Assembly: GCA_034421015.1 (NCBI GenBank)
Contig: DAOUKT010000016.1
Coordinates: 6,403-70,402, forward strand
Direction: 5' to 3'
Origin: DAOUJW01 sp034421015
GTDB lineage: Bacteria > Chloroflexota > Dehalococcoidia > Lucifugimonadales > UBA2985
DNA length: 64,000 nucleotides
Within the stretch, counting starts at the first letter, position 1, and every line of letters starts with the position of its first letter. Under the pieces are notes generated by a model, which searched no databases, had not been told where the DNA came from, and was given only the letters and a program-made list of their open reading frames with translations. Both the position numbers and the translations under genes were made by a program. Shown here one piece after another: positions 15,858-23,841 of this stretch.

Positions 15858-16106
15858 CTACATCCCTGCAAGGTTTGACCTGAACAGCCTGAGGACATGC
15901 TCGAATCCCTCTTGTCTCGCCGGGCTGGCATCAAGGTCAAACCCCGGGCCGCTCTCTTCCAACTGCCTGATTCGGTTGTCATCGGGATCAAGCCCCGTAT
16001 GGTGCGCGACAATGGCTATCAGCCCCACAAGGGCCTCCAGGCCAGCCTCACTAGCATCAGAGTGCGTCCGAAAAGATTCCATCAGCCTATCCATTGGAGA
16101 CTCCAT
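15858..16106 (-). CDS. Small hypothetical protein (82 aa)
   Basis: Read from ATG 16106 behind AAAGGAG: MESPMDRLMESFRTHSDA at the N-terminus, then a helix (LEALVGLIAIVAHHTGLDP) and an acidic segment. Largely helical and soluble; no known family. A 26-residue longer frame upstream is less protein-like. It converges on groEL and lies next to the flippase-like gene. Confidence 0.45.
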   Translation of the reverse strand: MESPMDRLMESFRTHSDASEAGLEALVGLIAIVAHHTGLDPDDNRIRQLEESGPGFDLDASPARQEGFEHVLRLFRSNLAGM

Positions 16107-16180
16107 AACATTCTCCTTTACTGCTGCTACGCTTATTGGCCCGAATCCGATGGCTGTAGACGTACCGGAGACTGCGAAAC

Positions 16181-17194
16181 TCACTCGGCCGGGAGGTCGC
16201 CTGCGCTGGGCTGGCTGCCGCCGGAGGCCTTCCGGCCCCAGTTGCGGCTGGCCTGGTACAGCAGGAAGAACACTGCTCCCAGAACTACAATGCTCAGGTA
16301 GCTGATGGAGCGGTCCAGAAGGGCCACGGATATGGCCTCGCTGCGGGGCAGGCTGAGGGTCAGCAGCCCCAGAATGCCAGGCTCAACTATGCCCAACCCC
16401 CCGGGAGTTATGGGAACAGTAGTCAGCATTGCGTTGGCCAGGGTCACGAACAGCACCAGCGAGAAGCTGACGTCCACGGAGAGGTCCAGGGCCTGTATCA
16501 CGAAGAAGAGGCGCCCCACCTCCGTGAGCCATATCAGCAGGCTCAGCAAGAATAGTAAGGGAAGCTGCTTGAAGCTCTCCATCGTTCCCTGGTGAAAGCG
16601 ATCGTAGGGCTCCCTGAGGCGGCCCGGGAGGAATCTCGCCAGGTTCCGGCCGAACTGTTTCATCGCCACCAGCATCCCCAGGCCTATGAACACAAGCAGG
16701 GCGGCTATCCCCAGGAACAGCGGAATGCCTCCCACGTCTCCGCCTGCGTAGACGGCCAGTCCGGCCATGACCAGTAGCAGGAACACCATGACCACGTCCA
16801 GCACTCGCTCTGCCAGCACAGTGCCGATGGCGCGGGGGAACTCCGCGCCCGTGTCCTGGGTGAAGACGTAGGCGCGGTAGGCGTCGCCCAATCGGAACCA
16901 CGTGACGGCGTTGGCGAACCAGCCCAGGAAGACGTAGCCTCCGAAGGTTAGCACGGAGGGCGTCCTGACGGTGTCCGGGCCCAGGACGCCGGCGCTGTGC
17001 AGCATAATGCGCCATCGCAGGCCCCTGAGCAGGAACCCGAAGTAGTATGAGGCGAAGGCCGTCAGGTACAGGTAGACGTTGCTGCCCCTGAGAATGGCCC
17101 AGGTCTCCTCCCAGTCGATGTTGAAGCGCGTCACCAGAAGCAGCAGGAACATCACCGCTATGATGAATGAGATGAGGGTTGGCAGGGAGAGCAC
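16181..17194 (-). CDS. UPF0104/LPG-synthase-TM-like flippase family membrane protein
   Basis: A 337-residue polytopic membrane protein of about eight helices, of the UPF0104/YbhN/AglD-type 'lysylphosphatidylglycerol synthase transmembrane' family. Diagnostic motifs are LLRGLRWRIML near residue 60, GWFANAVTWFRLGDAYRAY near 95, and TPGGLGIVEPGI near 270. Family members are lipid flippases or glycosyl-carrier-linked membrane proteins; substrate unknown. GTG start at 17194 with AAGAGG 5 bases before; the frame stays open into the end of rsmG, so the true start could be a little upstream. Follows rsmG by 47 bp on the same strand. Confidence 0.8.
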   Translation of the reverse strand: MLSLPTLISFIIAVMFLLLLVTRFNIDWEETWAILRGSNVYLYLTAFASYYFGFLLRGLRWRIMLHSAGVLGPDTVRTPSVLTFGGYVFLGWFANAVTWFRLGDAYRAYVFTQDTGAEFPRAIGTVLAERVLDVVMVFLLLVMAGLAVYAGGDVGGIPLFLGIAALLVFIGLGMLVAMKQFGRNLARFLPGRLREPYDRFHQGTMESFKQLPLLFLLSLLIWLTEVGRLFFVIQALDLSVDVSFSLVLFVTLANAMLTTVPITPGGLGIVEPGILGLLTLSLPRSEAISVALLDRSISYLSIVVLGAVFFLLYQASRNWGRKASGGSQPSAGDLPAE

Positions 17195-17241
17195 CCGCCT
17201 CTTCAGGGAGATCGCCCTGCTCTCATTGCCGGATGGGTCTC

Positions 17242-17988
17242 TCAGGCCGGGGATGGCCGCACCTCCGTCAGCGGGCGTTTGGCCGGGATGCCCGGCCTGC
17301 GGGGATAGCGGTCCGGCGACTTAGCGACCTTCCGCAGGACGACCAGCCACCGCGGGTCTCCGGGCTCAAAGTCGTCAACGACCTCTATGCGCTCCAGGGT
17401 CCCGCCCAGCAGCGATATGGCAGCCTCGGCCTCCTTCAGCTCGTCGTCTATTCCGGCCTTCTTCTGCGCCACAACGACGCCGCCCGGCCTGCAGAATGGC
17501 AGGGTCAGCTCCGCAAGAGCCGCCATGTGCGCCACGGCCCGGGCCGTCACAACGTCGAAGCGCTCTCTGAGTAGCGGCTCGTGGGCCAGTGTCTCGGCGC
17601 GCCCGTTCTCGACCTCCACGCCGTCCAGGCCAAGGGTTTCAACTATGTGACGGAGAAAGGCGGCCTTCTTCCCAACCGACTCTATCAGGGTCACGTGAAG
17701 GCCGGGCCAGGCAACCTTGAGGGGCAGGCCCGGAAACCCCGCCCCGCTGCCCACGTCCGCCAGAGCGCCGCCGGCCAGCGTCCCGTCCGGGATGACCCGC
17801 GCCACCGAGAGGGAGTCCAGAAAGTGCTTTGACGCGACCTCGCCAGGATCGACAATGGCGGTGAGGTTCACTGACCGATTCCACTCCACCAGCTCCTGGA
17901 AGTACAACCGGAACAGGGCATCCTTATCGGGCCCGAGGCCCAACGCCGGTAGACCGGTCTCCTGGAGAATTGCTTTCACCTGGCCCAC
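17242..17988 (-). CDS. rsmG: 16S rRNA (guanine527-N7)-methyltransferase RsmG
   Basis: SAM-dependent enzyme that methylates G527 of 16S rRNA; loss gives low-level streptomycin resistance. Motifs: LVEWNRSVNLTAI near the N-terminus, LADVGSGAGFPGLPLKVAWP (SAM-binding motif I), LIESVGKKAAFLRH, and DVVTARAVAHMAALAELTLP. I chose GTG 17988 (VGQVKAILQET), which has GGGG 7 bases upstream; a TTG at 18030 would add 14 unlikely residues. 248 residues, family length 205-250. Confidence 0.93.
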   Translation of the reverse strand: MGQVKAILQETGLPALGLGPDKDALFRLYFQELVEWNRSVNLTAIVDPGEVASKHFLDSLSVARVIPDGTLAGGALADVGSGAGFPGLPLKVAWPGLHVTLIESVGKKAAFLRHIVETLGLDGVEVENGRAETLAHEPLLRERFDVVTARAVAHMAALAELTLPFCRPGGVVVAQKKAGIDDELKEAEAAISLLGGTLERIEVVDDFEPGDPRWLVVLRKVAKSPDRYPRRPGIPAKRPLTEVRPSPA

Positions 17989-18157
17989 TGTCCCCTTTGT
18001 GCGGTTAGAGTCCCTGCTGCAAACCTGCAAATTATATCACCGGCATCTGACTGAGCCTATCCCCGTCTTGAAGAGACGGTGGATACACTCCAACCCTTTT
18101 GTGCTATAATTCACGCTGAGCCATACGCTGAGGATGCCTTTTCAGGGACGGTCTCAT

Positions 18158-19186
18158 ATGTCTGTACTCTACGTAACCTCCAACCACCCAAGGGCGGGCA
18201 AGACGGCCGTAGCCGTGACCCTCGCCCGCAAGCTGTCCCAGGACGGCAAGTCGGCTGCACTCTTCAAGCCATTCAGCCCGTCGTCCGAGGGCGGGCAGAC
18301 GGACCCCGACGCGCAGGCTCTGAGGCAGGCGTCCGGCGCCCGGGGCGACGCTTCCGGCGACTGGCCCGCAGCCATTTCCCCGTCCGAGACCCTGCAGGGA
18401 CCGGCCATTGACCGGGCCGTGGAGACTTCAAGGCAGGTCGGAGGCGGCGCTGATGTCACGGTGGTGGAGGGACTGAGCGGGCTGCACGATACTGTCGGGG
18501 CAAACTCCCTGGCGCTGGCCGAGGGGCTGGACGCACGGGTGGTGGTAGTCCTGGGATACTCGTCAGGCGCGGTCGCAGAAGAAGCCCGCACGGCCCGCAA
18601 CCTCTTCGGCAACAGGCTGGCGGGGGTGATCATCAACGGCGTCACCCGCTACAAGGTGCGAGAGGTGAGGGATGTTCAGGCTCCCGCGCTGGAGGCCGAC
18701 GGCATCAGGGTCCTGGCGACCATCCCGGAGGACAGACGGCTTCTGGGCATGAGCGTGGAACAGTTGGCGGAGCATCTCGGCGGTCGGTTCCTCAGCTGGG
18801 AGGAGAAGAAGGACAACTTCGTGGAGCATTTCCTCATAGGCGGCCTGGTGCTGGACTGGGGCGTGCTCTACTTCGAGCGGTTCGAGAACAAGGCGGTCAT
18901 CGTCCGGGGCGATAAGCCGGACATTCAGATGGCGGCCCTGACAACGCCCACAAGCTGCATTGTCCTGACCGCGGGGCAGCCTCCAATCCAGTACGTGCAG
19001 TACGAGGCGGGCCAGGAGGAGGTCCCCCTGATTCAGGTGGACACCGACACTCTGGAAACCGCCGAGGCCCTTGAGTCGATCCAGGACAAGGCCCTGTTCG
19101 ACCACCCGGTGAAGCAGGGGCAGTTCATGGAGTTGATGTCACGACACGGCAGCTGGGACGCCGTGTACCAGTCGCTGGGCGTATAG
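18158..19186 (+). CDS. P-loop NTPase with DRTGG domain (phosphotransacetylase N-domain-like)
   Basis: A 342-residue protein. The N-terminal half is a dethiobiotin-synthase/CobB-type P-loop domain (VTSNHPRAGKTAVAVTLARKL, then DVTVVEGLSGL and GVIINGVTRYK). The C-terminal half is a DRTGG domain (VIVRGDKPDIQMAALT, then SCIVLTAGQPPIQYV). The same pair forms the N-terminal region of long phosphotransacetylases, where it senses metabolites; as a stand-alone protein it is presumably a regulatory nucleotide-binding protein. ATG at 18158. The 3' end is duplicated 498 bp downstream (see the 63-bp direct repeat). Confidence 0.82.
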   Translation: MSVLYVTSNHPRAGKTAVAVTLARKLSQDGKSAALFKPFSPSSEGGQTDPDAQALRQASGARGDASGDWPAAISPSETLQGPAIDRAVETSRQVGGGADVTVVEGLSGLHDTVGANSLALAEGLDARVVVVLGYSSGAVAEEARTARNLFGNRLAGVIINGVTRYKVREVRDVQAPALEADGIRVLATIPEDRRLLGMSVEQLAEHLGGRFLSWEEKKDNFVEHFLIGGLVLDWGVLYFERFENKAVIVRGDKPDIQMAALTTPTSCIVLTAGQPPIQYVQYEAGQEEVPLIQVDTDTLETAEALESIQDKALFDHPVKQGQFMELMSRHGSWDAVYQSLGV

Positions 19187-19196
19187 CTCAGGACGC
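19134..19196. repeat. 63-bp direct repeat, left copy
   Basis: Covers the last 17 codons of the DRTGG gene, its stop, and the first bases beyond. Identical to 19632-19694 except for one base (C versus T in GTCG(C/T)TGGGC). Confidence 0.95.
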
Positions 19197-19586
19197 CTTC
19201 CGTCGCTGATGCTCGCGGGCAAGCGCCGCTAGGAATCGCTCTACCTGGGCCAGCGCGTACTCTAAGTCCTCCCGCGTCTGAATGTCCTCATAAAAGTTCC
19301 GGTGCAGGCCATCGGCGGTGGAGAATCCGCCCCAGAGTATATCTTCGTCGGGGGATCCCTGCGCCAACTGACGCGCAACGCGGCGGGCGTCCGCGTGTTG
19401 GGTGTATTTCATACCCAGATCGTCGGCTACCTCCTTGAGGGCATGGGCAACTGCGCCCCAAGCCTTCTCCGAAGCCTGCAATCGGTCGCTCTTTCTGAGT
19501 TCCTCCTGGGCATGTTCCATTAGACGCTGGCTATGAACGCGATGGCTGGTGATGGGTTCCGGCTGCGGGTCTCTCGCTTCGGCCAC
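19188..19586 (-). CDS. HEPN/PaREP1-like protein
   Basis: A 132-residue all-helical protein from GTG 19586, preceded by GAGAGG. The sequence LMEHAQEELRKSDRLQASEK, AWGAVAHALKEVADDLG, and a C-terminal TREDLEYALAQVERFLAALA fits the HEPN-related PaREP1 family of small archaeal and bacterial proteins, whose members may act as RNases or nucleotide-binding partners. The usual HEPN catalytic Rx4-6H is not obvious. Its last codons (KAS-stop) lie in one copy of a 63-bp direct repeat, and the other copy lies just upstream of its start, so the gene looks inserted between the convergent DRTGG and moaE genes. Confidence 0.6.
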   Translation of the reverse strand: MAEARDPQPEPITSHRVHSQRLMEHAQEELRKSDRLQASEKAWGAVAHALKEVADDLGMKYTQHADARRVARQLAQGSPDEDILWGGFSTADGLHRNFYEDIQTREDLEYALAQVERFLAALAREHQRRKAS

Positions 19587-19631
19587 GCGGTTCCTCTCAG
19601 GTTCCAAGTATAGCACACCCAACCCTATGGC

Positions 19632-19694
19632 TGATGTCACGACACGGCAGCTGGGACGCCGTGTACCAGTCGTTGGGCGTATAGCTCAGGACGC
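19632..19694. repeat. 63-bp direct repeat, right copy
   Basis: A near-perfect copy of 19134-19196. It contains the degenerate 3' end of the DRTGG gene without its body and the last three codons plus stop of moaE. Together the two copies bound a 435-bp segment carrying the HEPN-like gene. Confidence 0.95.
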
Positions 19695-20120
19695 AGGAGC
19701 CGCCGCGCTCTCCCCTTCGCTGCCCACCCAGACCTCGCCGCCCTCAAAGACTTCCTTTTTCCAGATGGGCACAATCTGCTTGATCCTGTCCACAATGTAC
19801 GAGCCGGCCTCAAACGCCTCCCGCCTGTGGGGAGAGGCCAGAGCCACAACCAGGCTTATCTCTCCTATGTCCACCCGGCCCACCCGGTGAGCCACGGCAA
19901 AGTCGTCGATGCCCCACTTCTCCCGCAGCTCGTCGGCTATCTGCTGGAGGGTGTTCTCCGCCATGGGCTGGTAGGCCTCGTACTCCAGGTACTCGACGTC
20001 CCGGCCCTCGGAGAAGTCCCGGGTGGTCCCCAGGAACGTTATGACGGCGCCGTTGCTGTCCTTTCTGACCTGGGCCGTGATCTCCTCAGGGTCCAGGGGT
20101 TCGCTGGTAATCTTGATCAT
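19686..20120 (-). CDS. moaE: Molybdopterin synthase catalytic subunit MoaE
   Basis: A 144-residue large subunit of molybdopterin synthase; with MoaD it inserts sulphur into precursor Z (cPMP). Motifs: GAVITFLGTTRDFSEGRDV near residue 25, YEAYQPMAENTLQQIADE, VAHRVGRVDIGEISLVVALA, and PIWKKEVFEGGEVWVG near the C-terminus (Lys residues of the active site). Starts 2 bp after the moaD stop. The C-terminal codons lie within the 63-bp repeat. Confidence 0.95.
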   Translation of the reverse strand: MIKITSEPLDPEEITAQVRKDSNGAVITFLGTTRDFSEGRDVEYLEYEAYQPMAENTLQQIADELREKWGIDDFAVAHRVGRVDIGEISLVVALASPHRREAFEAGSYIVDRIKQIVPIWKKEVFEGGEVWVGSEGESAAAPAS

Positions 20121-20122
20121 GG

Positions 20123-20365
20123 TTACCCTCCACTTACGGGCGGTATGAAGGCCACCTCATCCCCTTCGTGCAGGGGATCGGCGGGGCCAACGTACTCCGA
20201 GTTTACAGCTATGAGCACGGAATCGGTAGTGGGCAGCGAGGGATAGAGGCCGCGAAGGTACTCCAGCAGCTCAATGCCCGACGCCCCCTCCGGTATGTCG
20301 ACCTCCGTCTGGGCGACGCCTGCCCTCTCCCGGTACAGGGCGAAGAATCTGACATTTACTCTCAC
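20123..20365 (-). CDS. moaD: Molybdopterin synthase sulphur carrier subunit MoaD
   Basis: An 80-residue ubiquitin-like protein ending in the obligatory diglycine (PPVSGG), which is thiocarboxylated and donates sulphur to cPMP on MoaE. Start is GTG 20365 (VRVNVRFFALYRERAG) preceded by GGAGGG 6 bases before; a much longer upstream frame is a chance reading. Transcribed with moaE. No moaA/moaC/mogA in this window. Confidence 0.93.
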   Translation of the reverse strand: MRVNVRFFALYRERAGVAQTEVDIPEGASGIELLEYLRGLYPSLPTTDSVLIAVNSEYVGPADPLHEGDEVAFIPPVSGG

Positions 20366-20475
20366 TACATACCCTCCATGCTCACTGCGTCCAGTATAAT
20401 ACGCCCCTGCACGCGCGGGGAAGCGCGGAGTCTCTCCAGCGCCTCCTCCTGTTCGCGAGTGGTGTCCCACTCTGC

Positions 20476-20481
20476 TATAAT
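20476..20481 (+). promoter_or_regulatory. -10 box just upstream of nfi
   Basis: TATAAT ends 7 bases before the GTG start of nfi and no Shine-Dalgarno intervenes, so the transcript would begin at or next to the start codon. The -35 element is weak. Confidence 0.5.
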
Positions 20482-20488
20482 CCCCTCC

Positions 20489-21163
20489 GTGAAGAGCCTT
20501 GACCTGCACCCCTGGGACGTGAACCCCGGGAAGGCCGTGGAGATCCAGAGAGACCTGGCCTCCAGGGTAAGCGCAGAAGACGGCTTCGGGACGCCGCCCC
20601 GATACGTGGCAGGGGTGGACATATCCCCAACCGACGCCGACGGCATAGCGACCGCGGCCGCCGTGCTCCTTGAGTTGCCTGACCTGCGCAAGGTCGAGGT
20701 CAAGCTGCACCGGGGAAAGCCCGGCTTCCCCTACGTGCCGGGCCTGCTCTCCTTCCGGGAGGCGCCGCTGGCCCTTGGCGCTCTGGAGCAGCTGGAGACG
20801 GACCCTGACATCATCCTGGTCGACGGCCAGGGCCTTGCGCATCCTCGCCGGTTTGGCATAGCCTGCCACCTGGGGCTGCTGACGGACACGCCCGCCGTCG
20901 GGTGCGCCAAGTCGATTCTCAGGGGTCGGCCGGAGGGTGAACTGGACCCGGACAGAGGAGCGTTTGTGGACCTGGTGGACAGGGGCGAGGTGGTCGGCGC
21001 GGCCGTACGCACAAGGAAGTCGGTCAGGCCGGTCTACGTCTCTGTTGGCCACAAGGTCAGCCTTGGGAGCGCCATAGAGTGGACGCTGGCCTGCTGCAGG
21101 GGTTATCGTATACCGGAGCCCACCCGCCTGGCCCACCTGGCCGCGGCGGGCCGCTTCAGATGA
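20489..21163 (+). CDS. nfi: Endonuclease V
   Basis: A 224-residue deaminated-base repair nuclease that cuts 3' of inosine (and uracil or AP sites) in DNA. The catalytic acidic triad is visible: D in VAGVDISPT, E in YVPGLLSFREAP, and D in IILVDGQGLAHPRRFGIACH; the PYVPG wedge motif that reads the damaged base is present (FPYVPG). GTG start at 20489; the apparently longer frame upstream is antisense to moaD. It is divergent from moaD and 18 bp upstream of prfB. Confidence 0.93.
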   Translation: MKSLDLHPWDVNPGKAVEIQRDLASRVSAEDGFGTPPRYVAGVDISPTDADGIATAAAVLLELPDLRKVEVKLHRGKPGFPYVPGLLSFREAPLALGALEQLETDPDIILVDGQGLAHPRRFGIACHLGLLTDTPAVGCAKSILRGRPEGELDPDRGAFVDLVDRGEVVGAAVRTRKSVRPVYVSVGHKVSLGSAIEWTLACCRGYRIPEPTRLAHLAAAGRFR

Positions 21164-21181
21164 CAGGAAAGGTGTAACGCA

Positions 21182-22286
21182 ATGCAGGAACTCAGGGGAC
21201 GCGCAGAAGAGCTCAGGGAGAGGATAGCCCAGCTTCTGGAGCGTCTTTGACGTAGCGGACAAGGAGACGGAAATAGGGCGACTGGAAGCCCAGGCCGCTC
21301 AGCCTGAGTTCTGGGACGACCCCCAAGCCGCTCAGCCGCTGATGATACGACTGGCGGAGCTTAAGGACGTTGTCGACGCGTGGCGAGACCTGGAGAGCCG
21401 CTCGTCGTCGACGTGCGATCTCATCGCCCTTGCCCTGGAGGAGGGCGACACGAGCCTGGAGCAGACCCTCTTCTCAGACGTGGACGCCATCGCCGAGGAG
21501 CTGAAGGACAGGGAGTTCCAGCTTACCCTCTCCGGCGAGCACGACACCCGCAACGCCATCCTGGCCATCCACGCCGGCGCAGGCGGAACGGAGTCCCAGG
21601 ACTGGGCGCAGATGCTCATGCGAATGTACCTGCGGTGGACGGAGCGCAGGCGGTACAAGTGCCAGATAATGGACGTGTCGCCGGGGGACGAGGCGGGAGT
21701 CAAGAGCGCAGTCATCAGCGTGGAGGGCAGGCACGCCTACGGCTACCTGAAGGCCGAAGGCGGGACGCATCGCCTGGTGCGCCTGTCGCCCTTCGACTCC
21801 GCTCACATGAGGCACACGTCCTTTGCCCTTGTGGAGGTGCTGCCGGAGGCCGAGGAGCGGGTCGACGTGACCATCAACCAGGACGACCTGCGCATCGACG
21901 TCTTCCGGGCCGGGGGCCACGGCGGGCAGTCGGTGCAGAAGAACGCCACGGCCGTGCGCATAACCCACATGCCGTCGGGCGTTGTGGTCAGCTGCCAGAA
22001 CGAGCGCTCCCAGTTTCAGAACAAGGAGTTCGCGATGAAGGTGCTGCGGGCCCGGCTGATGGAGCTTGAGATGAAGCGGCAGGCGGAGGAACAGGCACGG
22101 CTGAAGGGCGAGCACGTCTCGGCGGAGTGGGGCAGCCAGATAAGGAGCTACGTCCTGCACCCTTACAAGATGGTGAAGGACCACCGCACCAACCACGAGA
22201 CCTCGGACCCGGGCGCGGTGCTGGACGGCGAGCTTGACGACTTCATACAGGCGTACCTGCTGGGCACGGTGGGGAGGGAGGGGTAG
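21182..22286 (+). CDS. prfB: Peptide chain release factor 2 (with programmed +1 frameshift)
   Basis: RF2 recognises UAA and UGA stop codons and triggers peptide release. The gene starts with ATG 21182 behind AGGAAAGG and reads 22 codons to CTT TGA (21245-21250). The rest continues in the +1 frame (DVADKETEIGRLEAQAAQP) to 22286, giving 367 residues. Motifs: SPF (RLVRLSPFDSAHMRHTSFA) for stop codon recognition, and GGQ (RAGGHGGQSVQKNATAVRIT) for peptidyl-tRNA hydrolysis. The in-frame UGA lets RF2 tune its own level. Confidence 0.95.
21238..21251 (+). promoter_or_regulatory. RF2 programmed frameshift signal
   Basis: An internal Shine-Dalgarno GGAG (21238-21241), then CGT, then CTT TGA C. The 3-nt spacing between the SD and the CTT slippery codon is the same as in E. 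coli prfB (AGGGGG-TAT-CTT-TGA-C). Confidence 0.9.
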
Positions 22287-22299
22287 GTTGTTACTCCGC

Positions 22300-22372
22300 T
22301 CACTCCCTTCGACGAGTTCAGGGTGAGCGGAGGCCAAGCGCCGCTGTCTTACGGCTCATAGCCTGCCCCATA
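22300..22372. mobile_element. MITE-like repeat fragment
   Basis: Shares CCGCTCACTCCCTTCGACGA, AGGGTGAGCGG and CGGCTCATAGCCTGCCCC with the other copies, without recognisable termini. It marks the left boundary of the AT-richer small-gene cluster. Confidence 0.5.
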
Positions 22373-22467
22373 CCTGGCAAAGTGGTGAACAACGGACTGC
22401 AAAGTCTGTTTTGTTTGTTCCGGAAGAAGGTTTACCAGACGATAAGTAGTTATGAGAGGAGGGACTT

Positions 22468-22752
22468 ATGACATCAGAGCATGATGAGGTTGTCCAAACG
22501 GTGAGAATACAGGTAGGTATCCCCAATCCTGGCGAGAAGAACATTCCAGATGTGATAGTTGAATTTGTTGATGAGGACAAAGCTACTTACGAGATGGAAG
22601 CGGTAGCAAGATTCATACGACTAGGAGTAGCAAATGGATGGGCTGCCGCATTCGACTATGTGCATACAAGTACTGCTCTCTGGCGAGCCGAGGCAGTCGC
22701 CCATGCTGAGCATATCCCCGGTGCTTCTTTGGAAATGCACGAGCCGAGATAG
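22468..22752 (+). CDS. Hypothetical protein (94 aa)
   Basis: A 94-residue protein behind GAGAGGAGGGA. The N-terminal part (VQTVRIQVGIPNPGEKNI) is a beta-strand stretch, followed by a helical core (YEMEAVARFIRLGVANGWAA). No known family. Codon use is visibly AT-richer than the flanking prfB and the genes right of 24.1 kb. First of six small genes on the plus strand, spaced by 0-45 bp. Confidence 0.55.
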   Translation: MTSEHDEVVQTVRIQVGIPNPGEKNIPDVIVEFVDEDKATYEMEAVARFIRLGVANGWAAAFDYVHTSTALWRAEAVAHAEHIPGASLEMHEPR

Positions 22753-22769
22753 AGCAGGGAGTAGAAACA

Positions 22770-23081
22770 ATGCAGAAGCGGATACGAGTCGATAAAGGGC
22801 GAGTTACACTTCCAGATGGAATTTTCGTAGAGGGAGAGGGATTGGAGATAGAGGAAAGGACTCGTGTTGAAGGCGGACATCGGGGGTGGTTTGTCTTTGG
22901 TTTTCCTCTACGGGAATTGATGCCACATATAGATATCTTATCACGGCTTACAATGACCCTGTATCACGCCAATGGTGATGTAATGCTACACTTAATCAAC
23001 GTCAGCCTGTACATACAATTGTCTGCGAAGAGTGACGATTGCTTAGTGGGAGAAGAGGAACCTGTTCAGGCAGGAGTATAG
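22770..23081 (+). CDS. Hypothetical protein (103 aa)
   Basis: A 103-residue protein starting MQKRIRVDKGRVTLPDG, strongly beta-type, with no membrane segment or motif I recognise. It follows the 22468 gene by 17 bp, with GCAGGGAG upstream of the ATG. Part of the AT-richer cluster. Confidence 0.5.
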   Translation: MQKRIRVDKGRVTLPDGIFVEGEGLEIEERTRVEGGHRGWFVFGFPLRELMPHIDILSRLTMTLYHANGDVMLHLINVSLYIQLSAKSDDCLVGEEEPVQAGV

Positions 23082-23100
23082 CAAAAGAGAGGAAGAGAAG

Positions 23101-23241
23101 ATGAAGTGTCCACATTGCAGTCAAGTAATCGATACCTTCTGGAACGAAAAGAAGACTGTAGGAGGTGTACGAGTATTGATAATCGCCTGTCCCAAGTGCA
23201 GGACGATTATTTCCGTACAGAGTGCAGGGCTATTCTCGTAG
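23101..23241 (+). CDS. Small zinc-ribbon protein (46 aa)
   Basis: A 46-residue protein, MKCPHCSQVI ... IIACPKCRTIIS, with two CxxC knuckles (CPHC and CPKC) 24 residues apart: a complete single zinc ribbon. GAGAGGAAGAGAAG precedes the ATG. Stop at 23239-23241. The gene lies 15 bp before a small membrane protein. In many genomes short zinc ribbons pair with membrane proteins; no function is known here. Confidence 0.6.
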   Translation: MKCPHCSQVIDTFWNEKKTVGGVRVLIIACPKCRTIISVQSAGLFS

Positions 23242-23256
23242 GTAGGGAGTCTCGTT

Positions 23257-23613
23257 ATGACTTGGGTACTGGCCGCCATAGTGATGATTCCCGTCGTGAT
23301 TCTGATTCAGTTGGCGATGAGAGGTAATGCGGTAGCCATACTAATTCTCGTTCTCGGATGTCTGAACTCCTTTGCGGGTGCTGTAGCATTCCTGTTCATT
23401 GTCGAAACTGACAGTTGCGTGTATCACGTCATAGACCCCTGTGAAATGGGGATTGACGAGGTAACTTGGGCTGGATTCAGCTTCTTGTCTGGAATCCTGT
23501 TTTGGCCTGCCTCAATATTCGCTCTGGTAGGTTCGGCCGCAAGGAAGGCTGAGAGCGAGTCAAAGTTGTTGCAACAAGTCAAAGACATAGTAGACAAGGC
23601 TGAGAATGAGTAG
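23257..23613 (+). CDS. Small membrane protein (118 aa)
   Basis: A 118-residue protein with three predicted transmembrane helices (about residues 3-19, 25-48 and 72-95) and a charged coiled C-terminus (AARKAESESKLLQQVKDIV). A loop between the second and third helices carries two Cys (DSCVYHVIDPCEMG). No family recognised. Downstream of the zinc-ribbon gene. Confidence 0.55.
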   Translation: MTWVLAAIVMIPVVILIQLAMRGNAVAILILVLGCLNSFAGAVAFLFIVETDSCVYHVIDPCEMGIDEVTWAGFSFLSGILFWPASIFALVGSAARKAESESKLLQQVKDIVDKAENE

Positions 23614-23641
23614 GACGCAGAGAAGGGAGGAAGGGAGAAAG

Positions 23642-23841
23642 ATGTACGAGTACCGTGTTGAGAAGGTAAAAGGGACAAGTTGGACAAGGTTGAAGAGATA
23701 TTGAGTCAGTATTCCAAGGAACGCTATCGCCTCGTTCAGTTTGTCGTATACTCCGTTAGCAACACCTTTGTTGGTGGTGACTGTGGGATTCTCATATTTG
23801 AGCGGCCGTTGGCAGAGGAAACTCCGACGACTGGAGTATAA
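23642..23841 (+). pseudogene. DUF4177-like small protein, frameshifted
   Basis: ATG 23642 (behind GGAGGAAGGGAGAAAG) reads MYEYRVEKVK, then, in the same frame, GTSWTRLKRY and a stop. A -1 shift at GTA AAA GGG (about 23666-23674) gives instead RDKLDKVEEILSQYSKERY followed by RLVQFVV, then FVGGDCGILIFERP, ending at TAA 23839-23841: a 66-residue protein matching DUF4177. Either one extra base in the A/G run has broken the gene, or it uses a -1 frameshift. The stop overlaps the next ATG by one base. Confidence 0.65.

Noticed and set aside
21248..21250. TGA in prfB taken as a nonsense mutation
   Set aside because: Matches the conserved RF2 autoregulatory frameshift with correct SD spacing.
20123..21262. 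379-codon minus-strand frame containing MoaD at its end
   Set aside because: Only the last 80 residues (GTG 20365) are MoaD, with an excellent Shine-Dalgarno there; the rest is antisense to nfi.
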